NCBI GenBank assembly: GCA_958299035.1
Contig: CATQJL010000112.1
Coordinates: 11,756,880 to 11,820,879 of the forward strand
Length of the DNA: 64,000 nucleotides
Reading direction: 5' to 3'
Source: Cylicocyclus nassatus
Taxonomy: Eukaryota; Nematoda; Chromadorea; Rhabditida; Strongylidae
Part shown: positions 57,315-64,000 of the stretch, piece by piece
Layout: the number at the start of each line of letters is the position of its first letter
Position numbering within the stretch: the first letter of the stretch is position 1
Made by a program: the position numbers and the translations under genes
The notes under the pieces: generated by a model
Seen by the model: the letters and a program-made list of their open reading frames with translations, nothing else
Told to the model about the DNA's origin: nothing
Databases searched by the model: none

Positions 57315-57478
57315 TGATTGGTTGGACTATGGGTTGAGGCACTTCACAAAGAGGGCCCGTTTTGTCGCCTTCCTTTTCGCAAACGGCGTTACTGATGATC
57401 TTCTTGCATGGATAGTCTCTAACACAACCTTTTTTATTCATAGAGTCTGCCAAATATAGCGGTTCGTCCAGAACCGGT
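57315..57478 (-). CDS. Unit B CAP hinge exon (Cys-rich)
   Basis: The TTTTCAG acceptor and GTACGT donor give 2-in-front/1-out phase. It reads DEPLYLADSMNKKGCVRDYP, CKKIISNAVCEKEG, then KTGPLCEVPQPIVQPI. The PLY..GC....C....VC....LC pattern is the hinge-type motif that follows CAP domains in secreted nematode proteins. It is nearly identical to the unit A exon at 38508-38664, but unit A has lost the last ~60 bp and ends in a stop. Selection on the Cys frame is suggested by its conservation. Confidence 0.65.
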
Positions 57479-57692
57479 CTGAAAATAACAGAAATATGCA
57501 TGCTTAATCAACCCACAGGCATAAGGGACATCATAGCTTGTATAGGGCACAAAATGCTTTTTACGTATGTTTAGCTTAGATGTTTCACACGGCACTATAT
57601 GGGCTAACTTGACTACTTCTTTTATTAGCTCTCCCGCTCTATTTCATCTCTTACTACAATCTCTAAACGTCTTAACATCAATTTCAATCTTG

Positions 57693-57705
57693 ATAGGTGT
57701 ATGAA
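57693..57705. repeat. 13-bp target-site duplication, left copy
   Basis: ATAGGTGTATGAA directly before the RTE element, repeated exactly at 61012-61024. The unoccupied counterpart in unit A (ATAGGTACATGAC at 38869-38881) continues straight into AAAGTAAGTGT. Confidence 0.95.
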
Positions 57706-60700
57706 CCCCCACAATGGTCGGTCGCCTCATCGTGGCATGGGGGTGACAGTGGGTGTCGAACTGCGATGCACAGCCGAGTATATACTCTGGTAGGGCCTCC
57801 CAAGCTGTGAAGGAGTTCGACGTTTCCGGTTTCGGCCGGATGCCTAGCTAAGAACCGGCCATGCCAGATCCCCCGCCGTCTGGCTTCTTCTGGTCGCTAG
57901 GCGGTCCCTCCCCGCTCCAAGCCCGGGGTCAGCGATCGCCCCGTGGAAATCAAGAGTAGGCCTAGTAAGCCACCTCTTGTAGGGGAAAATTCATATCACT
58001 CCTCCAGTTAGAAGATTAGAAAGAAACCCTGCACATCGTATCCCGCCTACGGCGCCGGGTGGTAGCAAGAACGATGTCAGGGTACTCAGGGCGCCTTTCG
58101 GATTAGACAAAAAGGACACGCCTGCCCGGACGACACGCCATGGAGACTGCCTCATGCTCTGCACCTACAACGCCAGGACAGTCTCCACAAACTCCACGCT
58201 CTTCTCGACGCTGCAGAGCACATCAACTACCACATCATCGCTCTGCAGGAAACGAAGTCCAGGAAGAAGGACGTGCGACAGATGAGTGATGGGACCCTCA
58301 TCATTCGTGGTGAAAAAGTTCCATCACAAAACGTGGGAGGCGTCGGCTTTGTCGTCCACCCATCTATCGTCCATCTTGTCGATTCTCACGAGATCCTATC
58401 TCCTCGACTGGGCATCCTACGACTACGTCCTCCACGTCAGAAGACCTTCAGCATCATCAACTGCTACTCGCCAACATCAGCAGCTGACGACTCAGAATTA
58501 GATGCTTTCTACGAAGACGTGGAGGAGGTCGTCCGCAACGAAAAGTCCTTCTACAAGTATGTTGTGGGCGACTTCAATGCGAAAATCGGGATGCCACTAG
58601 AAAAGGAATATAGGATCGGGAAGTTTGGATATGGGCTCCGAAACGAAAACGGCAACCGTCTCGTTGGGCTTCTCTCCGCCGCACGACTCTTCCATGGAAA
58701 TTCCATCTTCATGAAGAAAGAACATCGCCGGTGGACTTGGGAATCGCCCAACGGAACGACTCATGTTGAGATCGACCACATTCTCACCAACCGAAGGTGG
58801 AGCTTACTCGATGTCTATGTAGTTCCATCCTTCTGTAGTGGCTCCCATCACCGCCTCCTTCGAGCGAGATTCAGCTGAAGGCTGGAAAAGAAAGTCTGTC
58901 ATGGTGCCGCGAGATGGAAGGAAGTCGTTTATGACGGTAACATGCTGGAAGAGCTCATATCAAGTTGTGACTGGCCCATCGAGGAGGACCCAACGTAAGA
59001 CTACGACCGGCTTCTAAAAGGATTGCGGGCCTGTGGAGAATGCGCCTCAGTGACTTCTGAGAAGAACTTGAACGCATTTCGAAGACCACCAAGAAAATGC
59101 TCGAAAGAAGAAGATTTCTGAGGCAGGATCCGAGTGCAACCCATCTCGAGCGACTGATAACCAACGCCAGTTGCAGGACAGCTTTGCAAGAAGATCTCAG
59201 GAAGTACAGGCAAGCCAAGATACTGGAAGCAGCCGAAAGAAGACGAAGTCTTAAGAAGTGCCGAAGGGACCTCTGCGAATATTACGTACCGCTGGCTGCA
59301 CTACTGAACGAAGACGGGACTCCGACTTCTTCCCGATACAAGATGGAATCTATCGCGAAGAACTTTTACACCAACCTCTTCCGCTCATCAACACTCGTGC
59401 AGATGCCCGTTGTTCCCACTGGAGAAGTACCACCACGAATTCTACCTGCTGAAGTGCGCATCGCGATACAGACCATGAAGACGTCGACGGCTCCAGGACC
59501 AGATCATCTTTCCGTTGAACTTCTGCGAGCCGGAGGACACCGTCTACACGAGATTCTAGCGTCGCATTTGCATCTTACCTTCAGAAGGAGAAGATTCCCG
59601 ACCAGTAGAGAGCGTCAAGAACCTCTTCGTGAACGGGAGGATCTTCGGATCTATCGTCCAATATGCCTGCTGAGTGTACTGTACAAGCTTTTCACGAAGA
59701 TCATCCTCGCTCGCATATCAAGGACACTGGATGAAGCCCAACCCCAAGAACAAGCTGGATTTCACAAAGGATTCAGCTGCATGGACCACATCCAGACCGT
59801 TTCGAGGGCCATAGAAGTCTGCCGGGAGTACCGACTGCCTCTCGTCCTAACCTTCGTCGACTACGAGAAAGCCTTCGACAGCGTCGAAACCAACGCCATC
59901 CTGTCAGCGCTAGTCGATCAAAGAGTGGACCCAGCCTACGTGAGGACACTAGCCAATTGCTACAAGGACTGTACAACAACGATACAGCTGTTCCATCGCC
60001 CCCCGACCATACCAATTGGAAGGGGGTTCGACAAGGCGACACAATCTCGCCGAAGCTGTTCACCGCGGCCTTGCAGTGGGTGATGAAGTCACTGGACTGG
60101 GACGAGAGAGGCATACGGGTTGATGGGAGATTCCTGTCTAACCTTCGTTTTGCGGACGACATCGTTCTCTTCTCGAGCAGTATCACCGAAGCAGAGACGA
60201 TGCTGAAGGAACTGAACGAAGTAGGGAAGAAGATCGGACTGCGAATAAATCGGAAGAAGACTCAGTTTATGAGGAACGCCCTTTGCGAAGATGCAGAAAT
60301 GGAATTGGAAGGCACCCCTATCATGGAGACGTCTTCTTACGTGTATCTGGGACGTTCGATGAACATGGAGAACGACTTGAGGGAAGAACTTAACAGGAGA
60401 AGAAGAGCAGCCTGGGCCGCCTTCGGGCCTCTGAAGGAAGCCACCGACCAATTGACGGACCCGGAGCTTCGTGCCCACCTGTTCGACTCAACCGTTCTCC
60501 CGGCGCTCTGTTACGCAGCTGAGACTTGGGCCGATACTGTAGCCACGTCGAAAGCTTTACGGACCACCCACAGAGCGCTCGAGCGCAGTCTTCTGAAGAT
60601 GACCCGACGCAAGCAACATCTAGTCGGACTTCGCAGCACGGATATGAGAAGAATGTCCCGTCTTCGTGACCCAGCGGAATACGTTGCGAAAGCCAAACAC

Positions 60701-61011
60701 CGATGGGCCGGTCACATAATGAGAAGAACAGACGACAGATGGACACTAAGAACATCTGAGTGGATTCCTCGCGAAGCCAAATGTCCTCGAGGAAGACCAC
60801 CAACGAGATGGGCAGACGTGTTCGTGGAACGGATGGACCAGCTGAGAAATCAGCAGGATACGACTTTCGCCCCTGGAACTCGTAGACGCAGCCACCTACG
60901 ACGGCCAAGAAGATCGTGGATGTCTGAAGCGAGGGACAGGGGAAAATGGCGACTTCTGTACTGGGGCCCGCACGTCACGTGAGGACGGGCCATCTAAGTA
61001 TCTAAGTAAGT
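57706..61011 (+). mobile_element. Near full-length RTE-clade non-LTR retrotransposon, 3306 bp
   Basis: The element is bounded by a perfect 13-bp target duplication and ends in repeated TAAGTATC/TAAGTAAG units, as in RTE elements. It has a short 5' region (57706-58140), one long coding region for endonuclease plus reverse transcriptase, and a very short 3' UTR. It inserted between the hinge exon and the upstream part of unit B, in sense opposite to the CAP gene. A 5'-truncated relative lies at 23.2-24.1 kb. Frameshifts and stops in this copy (see the coding entry) make it inactive, although the intact target duplication suggests a moderately recent insertion. Confidence 0.95.
58154..60982 (+). 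pseudogene. RTE endonuclease/reverse transcriptase, frameshifted
   Basis: The endonuclease begins [11 protein letters not shown] (58157-58189), shifts frame near 58186, and continues [20 protein letters not shown], then [20 protein letters not shown] and [13 protein letters not shown], where APE-type motifs (N, E, GDFN, SDH-like) are expected. An in-frame TGA at 58876 and a TAA near 58996 follow, then a frame change before 59097. The RT part reads KTSTAPGPDHLSVELLR, YRPICLLSVLYKLFTKIIL, QAGFHKGFSCMDHI, FVDYEKAFDSVE, then shifts near 60020 into GVRQGDTISPKLF and LRFADDIVLFSSS (catalytic FADD). The C-terminal region (YVYLGRSMNM, RRKQHLVGLR, GHIMRRTDDRW, RWADVF) ends at 60982. A compensated frameshift pair lies at about 59590-59640. 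All domains are present in order; at least four lesions make it non-functional. Confidence 0.95.
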
Positions 61012-61024
61012 ATAGGTGTATGAA
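61012..61024. repeat. 13-bp target-site duplication, right copy
   Basis: ATAGGTGTATGAA, identical to 57693-57705, followed by unit B sequence (AAAGTAAGTGTC) that matches unit A right after its empty site. Confidence 0.95.
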
Positions 61025-61331
61025 AAAGTAAGTGTCAACTGTTTATTTCACTCAAAATCTCAGTCATTATCAGCTAAGAAATACGATCTTGCAAAGTTTC
61101 TCACTTTCTTCTACCACTTCATCAAATACTAGGAAGCTATTCCGGGTTGTGCCCAACCTATCACAGCAACATGTTAAGAGGTCTATTTTATGAAGGACCC
61201 AAAGTCTATGTGCAGTTCATGTGCTTCCGCTGAAGACTATTTGAACTGATGTTCCCTGTAGATAGGCCACGGCCGAAAAAATAGGCTATGGCTGTTCATT
61301 GAGCCCTTTTGTCAGTTTTCGGTTTTTCTCA

Positions 61332-61540
61332 AGGGCGCGCATACATCACGCGATTTCATCACTTTTTCCCAAAAAGACAGCTGAGCCTACATGCCGATCA
61401 ACTTGCATTTGGGTTGTGATAGTTATTCGCAATCAGCCGAGTTGAAAAACTATCAAAATCGAAGTTCAAGATGATCGGCATCTATGGCGTAACATTTATT
61501 TTTTTCGGAGAATTTGAAATCGCATGATGTAAGCCCGGCG
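61332..61540. mobile_element. MITE family 2, copy 3 (unit B)
   Basis: The TIRs are AAGGGCGCGCATACATCACG and, inverted, CGCCGGGCTTACATCATGCG. It is orthologous in position to the unit A copy at 39189-39410, with the same flanks (TTTTTCTC on the left, ACTTCCGAGGAAATTAAA on the right). Confidence 0.75.
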
Positions 61541-62149
61541 TACTGAGTACTTCCGAGGAAATTAAACCTTATCACCCCATCTTTATCGCTCCATAGTTAC
61601 GTAGAAAAGAATTGGGCGCATTCACATCCTGCCGAGTAAGGAATGCCATGTTGCTAGAAAGCCTGTAAGGGGTACAAATCAACATGAAGCATTGTCACAT
61701 ATCTACGGCAACAGCAGGAAGAAAGGGGTGGAAGACAACGCCGTGCATGAAGCAATTGAATTGGAGGAAGGGTAAGTTTTACGTGTATGTAAACTGTATG
61801 TACTCCCCGCCTAGTGAATACAAGCCTACGACCTGGGCGATAAGGAGATGTCCGCCAATAATTAGCAATAACCTTTTGATTTTTTTGCAAGTGCTATGTT
61901 TGACCACTCAAAATTGCCTGAGTTCTTCGGAATTTACTCTAAGTGCGCAAGTGTCAAAGTAGCTGAGTAGAAAAACAAATACCTCCAGCGGGCGCAATCT
62001 GTACGGATTGTTGGCTTAGCATGACTGCGATAGCAATATGAAAAGTCAGTGGTTCTCAGAGCAACACCTAGTTGAGATATTCTTCCTTTAAGAGAGTAGT
62101 TATCAAACGTCACCAATACTGTAATCCTGCGCCTGGCAAGAGAACTTGA

Positions 62150-63585
62150 ACCGATTCTCATGTTATTTATCACTGAACATTCACCTCCCATCAGTTCATT
62201 TGCGCGCAAACATTGGCACTCACCTGTTATCGTAAACACAAGCAAGAGCAACCTTGCTTTTTGATTTGCAGAATCGATAGGCACATCCAAACTTCAACGT
62301 CTTGTGATAGATCATCTGTAAACATAAATTTAATCTTAAGTATCTTCGGTGTAATACTTTTATACAAATCGATTATAAATATTACATTGGCGAAAGGTTC
62401 CATGGAGGTGTCTGCATATTTTACGTCAGGTCTTAGAGGATGGTTGACTGTATCTCTCCAGTCCTCTACGGCATACAGAAAAAATTGAAGAAGCGTTTCG
62501 TTGTTTGGCGGACCATTTGTTCGATATCTGAACGTCATCTCTTCAATGACTGGGGGTTTGGACTGTTGCACTGTACAAGATCAAACATAGCTTACATTTT
62601 ATAGTTCTCTGACTTTTGTAGGCTACTCATGTAGATTTTGGAATGTTTGCATCGGCTTCCAATAACTGCAGCAGCCAAAGCGGCGTGACTACGATCATAA
62701 CCCTGTGTTTTGCGTAAATCAATATATCAAGGAATTCTCATCATGACTATCATACCCTTTGATTCAACTCGATTGGCAGCTGGAAGGCGGGCTTCGTGAC
62801 TTACTTAAAGGCTAGAGAATGATTAGAGAGCACACGCGTGAGAGAGACGCAGACTGCGTCGCGGGCGCGAGTGGTATCAATTAAGTCACAAATCCCCGCC
62901 TCCCAGCCGCCAATTCAGTTAAATTAAGCTTAGAATTTAAGTCTAGTCTTTTGTCGGAAAACAGATACAGGTCCTTCACGAAATCGTAATGAAAAGTGCG
63001 ACTGCGGTCTCTGGGCCTAATAAAGTCACATCGAGAATCTAACGAAAAGTATCGCCTTAGTGCTCAGCTCAAACCTCAAGTATCGAGAAGCCATCATATG
63101 TATTTGAAAAAAAAAAGCTTCAAGTGGAAGCAAAAGCCAAATGCGGCTGCAGAAATTCTGTACGCGATGCAGGCGACCGCCTCCATTGTGATTGTCCTAT
63201 AACTACGCGTCACTTGCTTCATTTGAGTTTTACCACGTTTTCTACAACTTTTTATTTTAAAGTCGTGGTGCGTCATACACTCCTCACCAGCTTGAAAAGG
63301 CTTTTCGATCCCGGTGCATCTCCGAAAATTTTCTTGTAAAGTCCACGTGTCGCAACTTGTGCTCTGATTGCGTTATGAGCCTTAACGACTGCTTCACCTA
63401 CTTCAGGAGCCACGTTGCACATGTCTAGAAGATGAGACGTAGTTGGTAAACATTTCAGTTTTTAGGTAATGTTTGCTTGCCTATTCTTAGTGCTTGAAAG
63501 AAGGTGAAACAGAACTGCAAAACATTTCTACAAATGACTTGTTTCACGTAAAAGTCATAAACTTTACCAGCAACACTTGCAGCAT
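62150..63585 (-). pseudogene. CAP/SCP gene of unit B, probably inactivated
   Basis: Exons 63568-63585, 63481-63514, 63288-63424, 62596-62702, 62386-62562 and 62224-62315 match unit A one for one: signal peptide MLQVLLFCFTFFQALRI, HN helix VKAHNAIRAQVATRG, GYDRSHAALAAAVIGSRC, AVEDWRDTVNHP, SMEPFANMIYHKTLKFGC, ALACVYDNR. Three things argue against function. Exon 5 is one base shorter than in A near its start, which breaks phase with exon 4. The exon 4-5 intron would be only 33 bp. The acceptor AG of exon 7 (GGCAG in A) reads GGTGA and its donor is changed to GTTCAA. The coding sequence itself is otherwise free of stops, so decay is recent, or an alternative splice pattern exists. Confidence 0.65.
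62756..62926. mobile_element. MITE family 1, copy 3, inside intron 3 of unit B CAP gene
   Basis: The ends GATTCAACTCGATTGGCAGC and, inverted, ATTTAACTGAATTGGCGGCT match copies at 7.68 and 18.05 kb, as does the core (AGAGCACACGCGTGAGAGA, GACTGCGTCGCGGGCGCGAG). Unit A lacks it at the equivalent place (about 40.73-40.78 kb), where a short A-specific sequence is present instead. The insertion is therefore private to B. Confidence 0.8.
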
Positions 63586-64000
63586 TTCGGCTTGCGATCT
63601 TTTCCCTGTTTCAGTTCAGATTCCTATGAAAAGGTGCTAGAAAACATGTAAGGGGTGCGCAGTGTATGGTTTAATAAATGAGACGAGAAGCGGAGAGATG
63701 ATACGGAACGAAACTGCTAGCCGCTGCATAGCAGAAGGAACAGAAAGCCTTACTGCACTTGCCCGTAGGATATAAGTGAGAGAGAAGAAGTTCGGTAAAG
63801 ACCTAGGAATACTCAATAAAAACCATTGGAAAAAGACCAACATGATCTAATAATCTTGCTTGGAAAATTGACCGCATTAGGAGAATTTGTTTCGCATTTC
63901 AAAACAAATTTTTACTGGTATCAGGTCTTAGGAAAGTAGTGTCGCCTTTTATTTGCTTGCCTTGATATCATAACCAAGTGCTTCTTGAAACTTAAAGCAA

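Larger units (their letters stand above)
53880..63990 (-). other. Unit B: duplicated CAP-gene unit with RTE and MITE insertions
   Basis: The unit is collinear with unit C over 53.88-57.3 kb and with unit A over 56.94-63.86 kb once the insertions are removed. It contains the CAP half (62.15-63.59 kb), family-2 MITE (61332-61540), RTE element (57706-61011), hinge and Pro-rich exons (56935-57478), and further Gln-rich blocks down to 56386. An exon-like signal segment at 54973 (KSLCYIVLLFCLMGLSG) precedes smaller conserved blocks (CQQVQPQNGFMVQG at about 54302-54362) that could form a separate small gene. Splicing there is unresolved. Confidence 0.55.

Noticed and set aside
60089..60908. Minus-strand frames of 129 and 172 aa
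   Set aside because: They are the antisense of the RTE reverse transcriptase coding region and carry no motif of their own.
1..64000. tRNA, rRNA, trans-splice leader genes or prokaryotic-type operons
   Set aside because: No cloverleaf, rRNA core motif, SL RNA-like sequence or multi-gene operon layout was recognised on reading both strands; a tRNAscan or Infernal run would be decisive.

Overview
This window looks like a gene-poor piece of a nematode genome, most likely a strongylid (hookworm-like) parasite. That is inferred from the sequence alone. The grounds are very short introns (about 39-80 bp) with AG acceptors, AT-rich non-coding DNA packed with MITEs and foldback repeats, RTE-clade non-LTR retrotransposons, and a clustered family of secreted CAP/SCP (ASP-like) genes. 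Few long reading frames exist; real genes are split into small exons that had to be assembled by phase.

Layout. 1-21.4 kb: no convincing host gene; a large inverted repeat (390-1850), a decayed RT fragment (3.18-3.56 kb), three MITE families and AT-rich filler. 21.6-22.5 kb: one well-supported three-exon gene (+) for a 166-aa small membrane protein with signal peptide, one TM/Cys-rich segment and a Pro/Gly/Tyr-rich tail; a decayed copy of its last exon lies at 48.2 kb. 23.2-24.1 kb: 5'-truncated RTE fragment (-). 26.15-27.5 kb: small LTR-type element (-) with a broken Gag-like frame between ~100-150 bp direct repeats.

28.9-63.9 kb: the most interesting part. Three related minus-strand units, C (28.9-34.05), A (38.3-41.6) and B (53.9-63.99), descend from one CAP/SCP gene. 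A assembles phase-perfectly from signal peptide through the CAP core and has a Cys-rich hinge exon. B is a close copy that looks inactivated in its CAP half, but has a clean hinge plus Pro-rich exon pair downstream. C keeps only the 3' parts. The proline-rich exon after the hinge is single copy in A, expanded by a 27-bp in-frame minisatellite in B, and multiplied as about six tandem ~170-bp exon+intron units in C. Shared and private insertions give a relative order: C split off, a MITE inserted, A and B duplicated, then B received a 3.3-kb RTE element (13-bp target duplication, empty site visible in A) and an intronic MITE.

The space between units (34.2-38.2, 42.3-53.8 kb) is filled by foldback and TIR elements of at least eight families, several preserved almost end to end. 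No tRNA, rRNA or CRISPR was seen.
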